Positions 1-8,409 of a DNA stretch of 64,000 nucleotides are shown here, in pieces. Each line of letters starts with the position of its first letter. Position 1 is the stretch's first letter. Source of the stretch: JAWKWH01 sp963669285 (GTDB lineage Bacteria > Pseudomonadota > Alphaproteobacteria > Rhizobiales > Rhizobiaceae); assembly GCA_963669285.2 (NCBI GenBank), contig CAXXSI010000011.1, positions 62,001 through 126,000 on the forward strand, read 5' to 3'. The position numbers and the translations under genes are program-made. The notes beneath the pieces are model-generated. The model was not told the origin of the DNA and did no database searches. It saw only the letters and a list, made by a program, of their open reading frames with translations.

Positions 1-184
1 GATCGACCGTGACGCAAACCGTGCGCAAAGCAGGGTGTATGCGGTCCGCCCAGTTTTTGAACACGATTAGAAGTGCGGTTGAATCACTGCCGCCGGAAAC
101 AGCAAGAAGGACGGTTTTTCGCGGTTTGAGATCAATCCAGCCGAATGCCCTGTCGGGATCGAATTGCTTTGAACAATCTAGCAA
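1..184 (-). CDS. tilS: tRNA(Ile)-lysidine synthase TilS, N-terminal part only
   Basis: TilS adds lysine to C34 of the AUA-reading tRNA-Ile in the cytoplasm. Only the first ~60 codons lie in the window and the gene runs off the left edge. Translation of the minus strand gives the N-type ATP-pyrophosphatase P-loop LLAVSGGSDSTALL followed by the VCVTVD strand typical of TilS. No ATG is available near the family's usual start. A TTG at 182-184, overlapping the cpoB stop and preceded by a GGAACAGG-like Shine-Dalgarno sequence, is the best start but is inferred. The position directly after tol-pal-cpoB matches the usual rhizobial order (tilS, then ftsH). The motif makes the identification firm. Confidence 0.8.
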   Translation of the reverse strand, partial: MLDCSKQFDPDRAFGWIDLKPRKTVLLAVSGGSDSTALLIVFKNWADRIHPALRTVCVTVD

Positions 185-1086
185 CCGGCAATGGCCTGTT
201 CCTGCGAGACCCGCCCCTTCAAGATGTCGGAAGCACCGGGATAACGTGTTCCGACTTCCTTGAATGTGGCGCAGGCAATATCCTGCTGGCCCAAAGCGGC
301 CAGCGACATACCGAGTTTCAGCAGCATATCCGGCGCTTTTCGAGAGTCCGGATAATTCTTGCTTGCCGCCAGAAATACCTCGGCAGCTTCGGCCGGACGT
401 TGTTGTGACAGAATTGCCTCGCCCAACCAGTAGTGTGCATCGGCGCTGCGCGTGTCGCCGGGGAAACGTTCAACGTGCTCGCGAAATCCGGCTTCCGCGG
501 TTTTGTAATCACCCGACAGGATGAATTCGTAGGCATTGGAATAAAGTTCTTCGGGATCGCTCGTGGACGGTAACGCCGCGACCACGGTTCCATCCTGGCC
601 GGCGGGCTGCTCGCGACCAAGCAAATCCATGGGCTCGCCGATCGTCGCTTCTTTCACGCTGCCATCCGGGTTGATGACAATCGTTCCAAGCTCACGCGGC
701 GGATCGCCTGTGCCTGCCGCTCCGTTATCGGTGATCACACGTTGTTTTTTAGGCCGGATCTCGCTCTTGCGCTGGGGTTCCGTGTCGTCTCCGGCGTTTT
801 CCAACTCACGGAAGCGGAAATCGTTGTCCTCCTGCATCCGGCGGAGTTGTTCCTGCGTTTGCAAAAGCAGGAAATTCAATTCCTCGATACGGCCGTTCAT
901 CTGACGCAACTGCTCTTCCAGTTGAAGAACCCGTGGATCGGTCGACTGGACCAGCAACACATCGGAATTGGCGTTATTTCGAATCATTAAATCGCGGTCC
1001 GGCACGACAGCCGAACTCATTCCGGTCGCGGCAAATACGGTAGATGCCGCAACAGCGACTGAAAGAATGTGTGTTTTGATCTGCAT
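178..1086 (-). CDS. cpoB: Cell division coordinator CpoB (YbgF)
   Basis: Periplasmic Tol-associated protein of 302 residues that links outer-membrane constriction to peptidoglycan synthesis in characterised relatives. An N-terminal signal peptide (about residues 1-27, ending near GMSSA) is followed by a short Leu/Gln-rich coiled coil at roughly 52-90 (LEEQLRQMNGRIEELNFLLL). A Pro/Gly-rich linker then leads into a C-terminal TPR domain from about 180 (ELYSNAYEFILSGDYKTAE, YWLGEAI). It is the last gene of the tol-pal operon, 142 bp after pal. Domain order and position fit the family well. Confidence 0.92.
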   Translation of the reverse strand: MQIKTHILSVAVAASTVFAATGMSSAVVPDRDLMIRNNANSDVLLVQSTDPRVLQLEEQLRQMNGRIEELNFLLLQTQEQLRRMQEDNDFRFRELENAGDDTEPQRKSEIRPKKQRVITDNGAAGTGDPPRELGTIVINPDGSVKEATIGEPMDLLGREQPAGQDGTVVAALPSTSDPEELYSNAYEFILSGDYKTAEAGFREHVERFPGDTRSADAHYWLGEAILSQQRPAEAAEVFLAASKNYPDSRKAPDMLLKLGMSLAALGQQDIACATFKEVGTRYPGASDILKGRVSQEQAIAGC

Positions 1087-1228
1087 GTCGTGCTTGCCCT
1101 CGGACGCGGAACTACCGCCAATAACCCCTCAATGCGGCATGGTATCAAGCCAAACAAGTTCGGCCAAATTTTGGTCCGCAATCGATTTGACAATCAGAAT
1201 TCGGAATTCTGCAGTGGTCTATTACGCA

Positions 1229-1732
1229 TCAGCTGCCCTGGCCGGCAAGTACCGTGACGGCACGGCGGTTTTGTGTCCAGCAGGAAATGTCATCGCAGGC
1301 AGCAACCGGTCGCTCCTTGCCATAGGAGATGGTTTTAAGCCGGTTTCCGGCGATGCCGCGCGCAACCAGGAAATCCCTTGTTGCTGCTGCCCGCCTGGCG
1401 CCAAGTGCAAGATTGTATTCGCGGGTTCCGCGTTCGTCGGCATGGCCTTCGATTGTGATCGAGTAGGCCGGATACTGGTTCAGCCATTGGGCCTGTTTGG
1501 ACAGGATCGTCTGGGCATCTGCCCGGATAACCGCCGAATCGGTATCGAAGAAGATCCTGTCACCGACATTGACGGTGAAATCGCGGGAAGATCCAGGCGT
1601 TTCCGCGTTGGCGCCAAGGCCGATGTCGGCTGGCGTGTTGGGAACTTTCTTCGATGCGCAGCCAGCGATCGCCAGGGAAGCGACAAGGGCCAGAACAACG
1701 GGATTTCTACTTGCGGATGCCAGACGGTACAT
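1229..1732 (-). CDS. pal: Peptidoglycan-associated lipoprotein Pal
   Basis: Outer-membrane lipoprotein that binds peptidoglycan and TolB, 167 residues. A lipoprotein signal peptide ends in the lipobox LAIAGC with the acylated cysteine at residue 25. The OmpA-like domain follows (FFDTDSAVIRADAQTIL, then the peptidoglycan-binding stretch IEGHADERGTREYNLALG) and runs to the C-terminus. It lies between tolB and cpoB on the same strand, with about 180 bp to tolB that could hold an internal promoter. Length and motifs are standard for alphaproteobacterial Pal. Confidence 0.95.
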   Translation of the reverse strand: MYRLASASRNPVVLALVASLAIAGCASKKVPNTPADIGLGANAETPGSSRDFTVNVGDRIFFDTDSAVIRADAQTILSKQAQWLNQYPAYSITIEGHADERGTREYNLALGARRAAATRDFLVARGIAGNRLKTISYGKERPVAACDDISCWTQNRRAVTVLAGQGS

Positions 1733-1914
1733 CGTGGCTGCTCCTTAAATTGCTGGGGATTTTGTTGACATTCCAGTAACCACGGTTCGGTTAACCGGCG
1801 TTCAACAGACACGGTTAATAAATTCTCAATGCCACAATTTTGCATTGACCTGCGTTGCCAGCGTGTCTGGCAGATTATGGCCAATTACGGCAATTGCTTG
1901 GCAATCGGGTACTC

Positions 1915-3243
1915 CTACTCCAATAAAGGTGACCACGCTGGATCAGAGCCGAAATTCGGCGTGGCGATCGACTGTTCATGACGGCCGGTAAGATCGATGG
2001 AATGCAACTTTGGTCCGCCCGATCCCGCGGCCTGGCGGAAGAACATCAGTACCCGCCCATTTGGCGCCCATGTCGGCCCCTCATTGTGGAATCCAGAGGT
2101 GAGGATCCGCTCGCCGGAGCCATCGGTGCGCATGACGCCGATCGAAAAACGGCCGCCAGACTGCTTGGTGAATGCGATCAGATCGCCGCGCGGCGACCAA
2201 ACGGGCGTGGAGTAGGTTCCATCGCCAAATGAAATCCGACGCTGGTTGGACCCATCTGCGTTCATGGCATAGATCTGGGTTCGTCCGCCACGATCGGAGG
2301 TGAACACGATTTGGCTGCCGTCCGGCGAGTAAGATGGTGACGTGTCGATCGCATTGGAACTCGTCAACCGGGTCGTGGTGCGGCTGCGAAGATCGAGGGT
2401 GTATATGTTGGAATTACCGTCATCGCGGCCAAGGCTCATGATAACCTTCTGGCCGTCCGGCGAGAATCGCGGTGCGAATGTCATGCCCGGAAAGTTGCCG
2501 ACCAGTTCGCGCTGGCCGGTTTCCAGCTGCAGCAGGTAAACGCGCGGCTGGCCACCGGCAAAGGACATATAGGTGATTTCCTGACGGCTGGGCGAAAACC
2601 GCGGTGTCAGCACCAGATCGTTGCCATTGGACAAAAAGCGGATATTGGCTCCGTCCTGGTCCATGATCGCAAGACGCTTTTTGCGCTCGGTGCGCGTTCC
2701 GGATTCGTCAATGAAGACAACGCGCGTATCGAAATAGCCGTTCTCACCGGTGAGCCTCTTGTAGATGGCGTCGGCGATGATGTGAGCGATACGACGCCAG
2801 TTTTCCCTGTTGGCGAAAAACTGCTGCCCGATCAGCTGTTCGCCCGCGAACGTGTCCCAAAGACGAAACTCGGCGCGCACACGGCCATCGGCCTCCTGGC
2901 TCACCCGCCCGGTTACGAGCGCCTGTGCATTGATCACTTTCCAGTCCTCAAACCGCGGTGCGACGTCGGGATTGGAGATTTTTTCGATAAATGCCTCACG
3001 GCTTATCGGGGCAAACAGGCCGGATCGTTTCAGATCGCTTGCCACGACACCGGATATGTCGGCTCCAAGGCTGTCGCCGGCCAGAAAATCGGTTATCGCG
3101 ACCGGCAGCGGTTCGATCGTGCCTCGATTGACGTCGATTTCCACGAGAGCATTTGCCGGTTTGACCGCTGCAATCGCCAATGCGGCGACAATCAGCAGAA
3201 ACGACAAATACGATTTGATTGGCTTGGTCATCATTGCTGGCAA
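1915..3243 (-). CDS. tolB: Tol-Pal system beta-propeller protein TolB
   Basis: Periplasmic protein of 442 residues that shuttles between TolA and Pal. A signal peptide ends near residue 32 (ALAIAAVKPANA). The TolB N-terminal domain (LPVAITDFLAGDSLGADISG) follows, and then WD40-like PD40 repeats such as RFSPDGQKVIMSLG, SYSPDGSQIVFTSD and VWSPRGDLIAFTK form the C-terminal propeller. The ORF begins with three closely spaced Met codons (residues 1, 4 and 5), so the start is uncertain by a few codons. It follows tolA after 11 bp in the same operon. Confidence 0.95.
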   Translation of the reverse strand: MPAMMTKPIKSYLSFLLIVAALAIAAVKPANALVEIDVNRGTIEPLPVAITDFLAGDSLGADISGVVASDLKRSGLFAPISREAFIEKISNPDVAPRFEDWKVINAQALVTGRVSQEADGRVRAEFRLWDTFAGEQLIGQQFFANRENWRRIAHIIADAIYKRLTGENGYFDTRVVFIDESGTRTERKKRLAIMDQDGANIRFLSNGNDLVLTPRFSPSRQEITYMSFAGGQPRVYLLQLETGQRELVGNFPGMTFAPRFSPDGQKVIMSLGRDDGNSNIYTLDLRSRTTTRLTSSNAIDTSPSYSPDGSQIVFTSDRGGRTQIYAMNADGSNQRRISFGDGTYSTPVWSPRGDLIAFTKQSGGRFSIGVMRTDGSGERILTSGFHNEGPTWAPNGRVLMFFRQAAGSGGPKLHSIDLTGRHEQSIATPNFGSDPAWSPLLE

Positions 3244-3254
3244 AGCCTCATTTG

Positions 3255-4298
3255 CTAAAACATTTCACTTGGATCGAAATTGACTACGATATCGGCCCAG
3301 ACCGCCTGTTTGCCGTCAGGCAATGCCAATCCGATCTGGTCACATTTTTGAACAGCGCGAACCGCGCTTTCGTCGAATTGGCGATTGCCGCTCGATCTGG
3401 AGATTACCGGCCTGCCGTCCAGCTTACCGGATGTGTCGACCTGGAACTGAATTGATGCCCTGAATTCGGAAGACCCTTCCATACCGACCGGCAAGCTCCA
3501 GCAGCTTTCCAACTGGCTTCTCAAAGCATCCATCTCGCCCTGGGAGAGTTTCTTTGCCTCGGTATCTTTTCTGCCACCCAGAGCAGCGTCTCTTTGCGAC
3601 CGTCTGGCGCCGCCGCCCGACGCCTTTTCCTTGTTCAACAGAGCGGCGATTTCGTCGGCATTGAATTCGGTTTCTTCGCGGTTGGAAATTGCCGCCGTTT
3701 CGATCGCCGGTTTGTCGGCATCCTTGCGCTCCGGTGCTTTGGCGGTCGTCGCCTTGGGCGGATTTGGCCGCGCTTGCGGTATTGGCGCGGTATCGGGCAG
3801 TTCCAAAGCCTCGGCTTCCGGATTGTTCGCAACTGCGGTTTCTTCTTCCGGATTTGGGTTGACCTCGGCTTTCGGTGTCGGTTGAGGGGTTACCTCGGTC
3901 GCGGGAACCGGCGCCGGATCGGCTTTTGCTGTCTTTACCGCTTCTTTTTCGGGTTTTGGCTGGGGTGTCGGTACGGGTTCCGGGGTGGCCGTTGTTTCTA
4001 CGGGTTTAGGCCTCGGTTCCGGGGTTGGTGCCGTTTTGAGATCCACACTGTTGTCACCGATGTTTGAAGCGTCTTTGATCGCGTCTGTACGATCGGTTGG
4101 GACCGGCGCCGGTTTTTCAGCCGCCGGCGCTTTGCGGTCGCCACGCATGATCTCGGCGAATTCGGACACGGAAACGATGTCGACAGGAAGCGACTCGACA
4201 TCAGCCACCTCGAAGGCCGGTGGAGCCGACAGGGAGAAGACGCCGACGGTAATCAGCGCAGTGTGCAGAACAAGCGATGTCGACAGGCCGGTTTTCAT
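3255..4298 (-). CDS. tolA: TolA, inner membrane-to-periplasm linker of Tol-Pal
   Basis: Inner-membrane-anchored energy transducer of the Tol system, 347 residues. One N-terminal transmembrane helix (about 7-23, SLVLHTALITVGVFSLSAP) is followed by a long Pro/Lys/Glu/Ala-rich periplasmic linker (about 55-200, with repeated TPEPRPKPVE-type runs). The C-terminal TonB/TolA-like domain has a single Cys in QLESCWSLPVG and the conserved ASIQFQVDTSGKLDG stretch. Linker composition and C-domain resemble rhizobial TolA (often annotated TonB-like). It lies 5 bp after tolR. Confidence 0.9.
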   Translation of the reverse strand: MKTGLSTSLVLHTALITVGVFSLSAPPAFEVADVESLPVDIVSVSEFAEIMRGDRKAPAAEKPAPVPTDRTDAIKDASNIGDNSVDLKTAPTPEPRPKPVETTATPEPVPTPQPKPEKEAVKTAKADPAPVPATEVTPQPTPKAEVNPNPEEETAVANNPEAEALELPDTAPIPQARPNPPKATTAKAPERKDADKPAIETAAISNREETEFNADEIAALLNKEKASGGGARRSQRDAALGGRKDTEAKKLSQGEMDALRSQLESCWSLPVGMEGSSEFRASIQFQVDTSGKLDGRPVISRSSGNRQFDESAVRAVQKCDQIGLALPDGKQAVWADIVVNFDPSEMF

Positions 4299-4303
4299 AT
4301 CGG

Positions 4304-4762
4304 TTACTGGCCGTCCTGCTCCTGCAGTGTGACCAAACCAAGATTACCGAATCCTGCGGATGAAATTCGCGCCATCACTTTCATCACCGTGCCATAATCA
4401 GCGGTGCTGTCGCCGCGAACGTAGATTCGTTCCTCATAGCCAGTCTGGGCAATCTGCTCCAGTTTGGGAACGATCTCGCCCAATGCGATTTCGGTTTCCT
4501 GAAGATAAATCTGCCCTTCCTCATTGACCGAAATCGTTATCGGCTGGGTTTCGGAATTGAGGGCCATTGCCTCGGTCTCCGGCAGGTCGATGGGCACGCC
4601 GACCGTCAGCAACGGCGCTGCAACCATGAAGATGATCAACAAGACCAGCATCACGTCGACGAATGGCGTGACGTTGATTTCGGAGATTAGATGTTGACGC
4701 CGGCCACGCCGGCGATCATTTCGGGACATCCGACCCGAATTTGCAACCGCCATTGCCATCAT
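4304..4762 (-). CDS. tolR: TolR, ExbD/TolR-family proton channel subunit
   Basis: TolR works with TolQ as the proton-motive-force-driven motor of Tol-Pal. It has 152 residues: a basic cytoplasmic N-terminus (RRRGRRQHLISEINVTPFVD) and one transmembrane helix carrying the family's essential aspartate (FVDVMLVLLIIFMVAAPLL). A periplasmic ExbD-type domain follows (DLPETEAMALNSETQPITIS). Its start overlaps the tolQ stop by 4 bp (ATGA), so the two are translationally coupled. Earlier and later Met codons near the start (residues 1, 2, 4 and 12) leave the exact start open. Confidence 0.95.
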   Translation of the reverse strand: MMAMAVANSGRMSRNDRRRGRRQHLISEINVTPFVDVMLVLLIIFMVAAPLLTVGVPIDLPETEAMALNSETQPITISVNEEGQIYLQETEIALGEIVPKLEQIAQTGYEERIYVRGDSTADYGTVMKVMARISSAGFGNLGLVTLQEQDGQ

Positions 4763-5475
4763 GCCGCCTCGCGATAGGTGGGAACTTTCTCGTCAATCTG
4801 CCGGGACAGGATGGCCGAGAACTCGTCGGCAAATCCTTCGAGCCTGCTGGCGATCTTTCCGGCGTCGGCGGTCAGCTTGTTGTAGGCGATTACGGCGGGA
4901 ATGGCCGCTAGCAATCCCATCGCCGTGGCCAGGAGCGCTTCGGCGATTCCGGGAGCAACGACAGCCAGATTTGTCGACTTCGATCCGGCAATCGCCTGAA
5001 ACGAAGTCATGATACCAACGACCGTCCCGAACAGACCGATAAAGGGCGCCGACGATCCGATTGTCGCGAGAAAGCCAAGGCGACCCTCAAGCCGCTCGAC
5101 TTCGCGCGTGAGAGCAAGATCCATTGCCTTGTCGATGCGGGACTGGAGGCTGATCGGAGAATTCACGCCCCGTTCGAAGGATTTTTTCCACTCGCGCATG
5201 GCGGCGACAAAAATCGAACCCATGCCGGTGGTCTTCTTCTCGGAAAGCCCGCGATAGAGTTCTTCCAGCGATTGGCCTGACCAGAAGACTTTCTCGAAGC
5301 GGTTAAGCGCCCGTCGCGTTCGGCCGAAGCCCAAAATCTTGTCGAATATGATCGCCCAGGTCCATACCGAGGCGAGAAGCAGACCGACCATGACCAGTTT
5401 CACGACCCATCCGGCCTGCCAGAACAGCGCCCAGATCGACAATTCGCCTGGGCTGCCAAGTGCGCTGATTTCCAT
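4759..5475 (-). CDS. tolQ: TolQ, MotA/TolQ/ExbB proton channel subunit
   Basis: Inner-membrane stator subunit of the Tol-Pal motor, 238 residues. Three transmembrane segments are visible: about 15-40 (LFWQAGWVVKLVMVGLLLAS), about 135-160 (LGFLATIGSSAPFIGLFGTV) and about 175-200 (APGIAEALLATAMGLLAAIP). The second and third carry the TolQ signature residues. The start ATG at 5475 is preceded by GAGGGACAGG. First gene of the tolQRAB-pal-cpoB run, so the operon promoter should lie upstream of 5476 or upstream of ybgC. Confidence 0.95.
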   Translation of the reverse strand: MEISALGSPGELSIWALFWQAGWVVKLVMVGLLLASVWTWAIIFDKILGFGRTRRALNRFEKVFWSGQSLEELYRGLSEKKTTGMGSIFVAAMREWKKSFERGVNSPISLQSRIDKAMDLALTREVERLEGRLGFLATIGSSAPFIGLFGTVVGIMTSFQAIAGSKSTNLAVVAPGIAEALLATAMGLLAAIPAVIAYNKLTADAGKIASRLEGFADEFSAILSRQIDEKVPTYREAA

Positions 5476-5777
5476 TTTTCGAATCCTGTCCCTCGGAGTC
5501 CGGTTCGATGCACAAGCACGGCTACCGCGCCTGCAGATTCCTGCGATGTAACTCCGGAATTGCCGCCAGGGTGGCGAATTGGCCGCAAGTCCAGACTCAG
5601 GCCATCCCGTCTCGTCACCCGGTGGCAGGCTTTTCCGGGTAAAATTTGGTCAAAGGAAGGCGCGGCCTTGTTTGGGCGCATTCCTTGCGGAATTCATGGA
5701 CTTTTATAGTTAATGGACCGTTAGGCCCGGCCGAAATCCGGTGTTTTCTCGGACGGGTGCGAGATGCGGCGGAATTA
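5476..5777. other. Intergenic region between tolQ and ybgC
   Basis: 302 bp with no credible ORF. On the minus strand, at about 5700-5720, the sequence TTAACTATAAAA resembles a -10 region for tolQ, but I could not place a convincing -35. It may hold the tol operon promoter, or ybgC and tolQ may be co-transcribed across it. No hairpin with a T-run was seen. Confidence 0.35.
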
Positions 5778-6248
5778 TCATGAACCGGATGGCATGAAAA
5801 CGCTTATCCATTCCTTTGGGAAACGTTTCGGCTTGCCGGTTTCACCGATAATGGCGGCCTGGACATGCGCTTCCACCAAAAGCGTATCATCGCGCCTGAT
5901 CTTCTGTGCCATGACAATGCGCGCGCCTGAGATTTCTGCGGTTCGGGTATCGATGGTCAGAACATCATCAATTTTTGCGGCAGCACGGAAGTCGATCTCC
6001 ATGCGTCTGACGACCCAAACAAGCTTTTCGCCGTGCTTGCCGTCGATCAGCTCGTTGTGATGAACGCCGGCGAGCCGCAGATAATCGGACCTGCCGCGCT
6101 CGAAGAACTCCAGATAACGGGCATGGTAGACAACACCGGAAAAGTCCGTATCAGCGAAATATACGCGGGCCATCAGGCGATGGCCGAATTCCGTCAACTG
6201 TCCCGACAATGCCGTTGTTTCGTCGTCGGATTTACCATCATTGTCCAT
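5778..6248 (-). CDS. ybgC: Tol-Pal associated acyl-CoA thioesterase YbgC
   Basis: Cytoplasmic hot-dog-fold thioesterase acting on short-chain acyl-CoA or acyl-ACP, commonly encoded just upstream of tolQ. The YbgC/4HBT signature is intact: VYFADTDFSGVVYHARYLEF contains the catalytic Asp and the following His-Ala-Arg-Tyr run. I chose ATG 6248 (156 residues), preceded by GAAAG. The ORF extends 17 codons further upstream to 6299, but that part would crowd the divergent GH5 gene and has no homology-like character. It is 302 bp from tolQ and on the same strand. Confidence 0.9.
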   Translation of the reverse strand: MDNDGKSDDETTALSGQLTEFGHRLMARVYFADTDFSGVVYHARYLEFFERGRSDYLRLAGVHHNELIDGKHGEKLVWVVRRMEIDFRAAAKIDDVLTIDTRTAEISGARIVMAQKIRRDDTLLVEAHVQAAIIGETGKPKRFPKEWISVFMPSGS

Positions 6249-6307
6249 CGCGCTTTCTTTCGTTCGTCGCTCGGCCCATTTTGTCGGCAGAAAAGGCACT
6301 GGCAGAT

Positions 6308-7543
6308 ATGGAACGTGTGATCAAGACATGTGCGGTGGCGTTGGCCCTGGCAATGATGGCGCTGGCGGCGGCGCATCCGGCACCGATTTCGCTCAAGCGC
6401 GGGCTCAATCTCGATATTTGGGATACATGGCCGGACGAAAGGCAATGGAGCGATCGGGGTGTTTTGCTGCCCTTTCCGGAATGGCGGCGGAAGTTGTCGT
6501 CTGAAGATCTGGCGCGATTGAAAAGGGCCGGTTTCGACTTTATTCGCGTTCCGGTCGATCCCGCGCCTTTCCTTTCGCCAAGGACAGCCTCGTTTCGCGG
6601 TGCGCTTTATTCCTCGGTGCTCGAGGGTGTTCGGTCGGCGACCAAGGCAGGCCTGAACGTTGTTGTTGATCTTCATGCGATCCCCGCAGGCGACCGGTCT
6701 TCGGGTTCAGACCGGTTGGCGGATGATACGGCCTTGTTTAATCGCTATGTCGAATTAGTCCGGCGCATGGCGCAGACTCTTAAGGGCGAAGACGCCAACG
6801 TAGTGGCGCTGGAACTCATGAACGAACCGCTTGCCGGATGCGATGGCAATTCAGCGAAATGGGCGAAGATGCAAAAGCGACTCTATGCCGCCGCCCGGGC
6901 GTCGGCAACGCGCCTTACTCTCATCCTTTCCGGTGGCTGCTGGGGTGGAGCGGAGAGCCTGGCGGACATCGAACCCGGCAAAATTTCGGACGACAATGTG
7001 CTGTGGACATTTCATTCCTATGCGCCGTTTGTGCTCACACATCAGGGGGCAGGTTGGGCCGGCGATTTTATCCGCTATGTGACCGGCATTCCCTACCCGC
7101 CCTTCGGCAGAAATACCGATGAGCGGGAAGCCGCACTAACGAGAATTCGTGAACGGATCCGGTCCGAGGCACCGATCACGCGTCGATCCGGCATGCTGTC
7201 CTATCTCGATGAACTGATCGCGGAAATCGACACGCCCGAGAAACTCTCTGCTTCAATGAGGGAGCCTTTTGAAATGGCGGCAAATTGGGCCGACAGACAC
7301 GGGATTGATCGCGCCAACATCCTGCTTGGCGAGTTCGGAATGATCCGGCAGGAGTATGGCACGCCTGAAATCATGGATCCGCGTTGGCGGGCAATGTATG
7401 TAGCCGACATGACCGGGCTTGCCGAAACTTTCGGATTTCCGTGGGCGATCTGGGGTTATGGCGGTGCGTTCGGTGTTGTCGAGGAATTCGAAGGGAGGGA
7501 GGCGGAACCCGATGTGCTTGAGGTGGTCGACAAGTTACGTTAA
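6308..7543 (+). CDS. Secreted glycoside hydrolase family 5 (cellulase-like)
   Basis: A 411-residue protein with a signal peptide (about 1-23, CAVALALAMMALAAAHPAP), so exported to the periplasm or outside. The GH5 (beta/alpha)8-barrel fold is indicated by KRGLNLDIWDTWP at the N-terminus, VVDLHAIPAG, the acid/base motif LELMNEPL and the likely nucleophile motif ILLGEFGM. The substrate (beta-glucan, mannan or another) cannot be read from the sequence. I chose ATG 6308 because the longer ORF reading would place about 33 non-signal residues ahead of the signal peptide. It is divergent from ybgC (59 bp apart) and convergent with the Nudix gene (4-bp overlap). Confidence 0.85.
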   Translation: MERVIKTCAVALALAMMALAAAHPAPISLKRGLNLDIWDTWPDERQWSDRGVLLPFPEWRRKLSSEDLARLKRAGFDFIRVPVDPAPFLSPRTASFRGALYSSVLEGVRSATKAGLNVVVDLHAIPAGDRSSGSDRLADDTALFNRYVELVRRMAQTLKGEDANVVALELMNEPLAGCDGNSAKWAKMQKRLYAAARASATRLTLILSGGCWGGAESLADIEPGKISDDNVLWTFHSYAPFVLTHQGAGWAGDFIRYVTGIPYPPFGRNTDEREAALTRIRERIRSEAPITRRSGMLSYLDELIAEIDTPEKLSASMREPFEMAANWADRHGIDRANILLGEFGMIRQEYGTPEIMDPRWRAMYVADMTGLAETFGFPWAIWGYGGAFGVVEEFEGREAEPDVLEVVDKLR

Positions 7544-8052
7544 CCGGCTCGGGTTAGTTGGTTGACCAGTGGTATGTTGTCCCGCCAAACGAGATGCTCG
7601 GGTGCAGACGGCAAGTTTGCAATGCGCGCCGGGATGAACTCGGGAAATAGCGGAAGGGCGGCGAGCGATGATGCGTCGGCCATTTCCCATTTGAACTCTA
7701 TCTCGTTGGGTCCATCGACGACTTGATGGACAACATCGGCCGGGTGATATGGAAAAGCCGGATCGATATCCATCAGATAGTAAAAACCCAGTTCGTGGAA
7801 ATCGCGACCCTCGTAACGGAAGAAGTTCTCCACCAGCCACACCAGGCGGCCAACTTTTGCCTCCACACCGGTCTCTTCGCGGATCTCGCGGCTGAGGGTT
7901 GCACGTGTTTCTTCGCCCATCTCGGCGCGCCCGCCCGGAAATGTCCAGAATGCCTCGTGCTTGGCGCGATGTACCAGAACACGGCCGTCGCGTTTGGCGA
8001 TGCCGGCGACGCGGAAATTGAAGCGGCTAGTGCCCTGGTTAAATACCAGCAT
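7540..8052 (-). CDS. Nudix hydrolase
   Basis: A 170-residue pyrophosphohydrolase of the Nudix superfamily, cleaving X-linked nucleoside diphosphates; the substrate is unknown. The Nudix box is complete: GGRAEMGEETRATLSREIRE continuing EETGV, matching GX5EX7REUXEEXGU. The N-terminus (FRVAGIAKRDGRVLVHRAK) and the WTFPGGR lead-in are typical of ADP-ribose/MutT-like members. Its 3' end overlaps the GH5 stop by 4 bp. It is single and not obviously in an operon. Confidence 0.9.
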   Translation of the reverse strand: MLVFNQGTSRFNFRVAGIAKRDGRVLVHRAKHEAFWTFPGGRAEMGEETRATLSREIREETGVEAKVGRLVWLVENFFRYEGRDFHELGFYYLMDIDPAFPYHPADVVHQVVDGPNEIEFKWEMADASSLAALPLFPEFIPARIANLPSAPEHLVWRDNIPLVNQLTRAG

Positions 8053-8409
8053 TATCCATCTCCGTTGATGCGATTGATTACAGATGTGGTTTGCCGGAAC
8101 GGAAAGAAATATTCCATAGCGTCATACCAATGGAGATCGCTGAATCCGCTTGCCTCCTTTGATCGTCGCCGCAGTTATTGGCATATCCCCTTGTCCAGAC
8201 GGGCAAGTTGGAATTGTTGTCGCTATTGCAATAGTTGAATTTTTCTCTCCTATTACGCGAAATATCGTTTTACTAGTTAAATAAACAAATTTTCATACTA
8301 TGAATAATATATTTCTAAAGATTTTTATTAGTTGGTAAAATACTAAAATCAATCAGAGGTTTCATTGTTGGTATAAAATCATTAGTAAGTGTGATAATAT
8401 AAATAACAC
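8053..8409. promoter_or_regulatory. Intergenic region with very AT-rich leader upstream of the luxR-type gene
   Basis: 357 bp without a credible gene. From about 8225 to 8409 the sequence becomes strongly AT-rich (roughly three quarters A/T by eye, e.g. ATGAATAATATATTTC), unlike the flanking DNA. The ATG at 8410 has no recognisable Shine-Dalgarno sequence. The region presumably holds the promoter of the regulator gene and may be a target of an AT-binding silencer of MucR/H-NS type. Exact promoter boxes and a lux-box palindrome were not found by eye. Confidence 0.45.
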
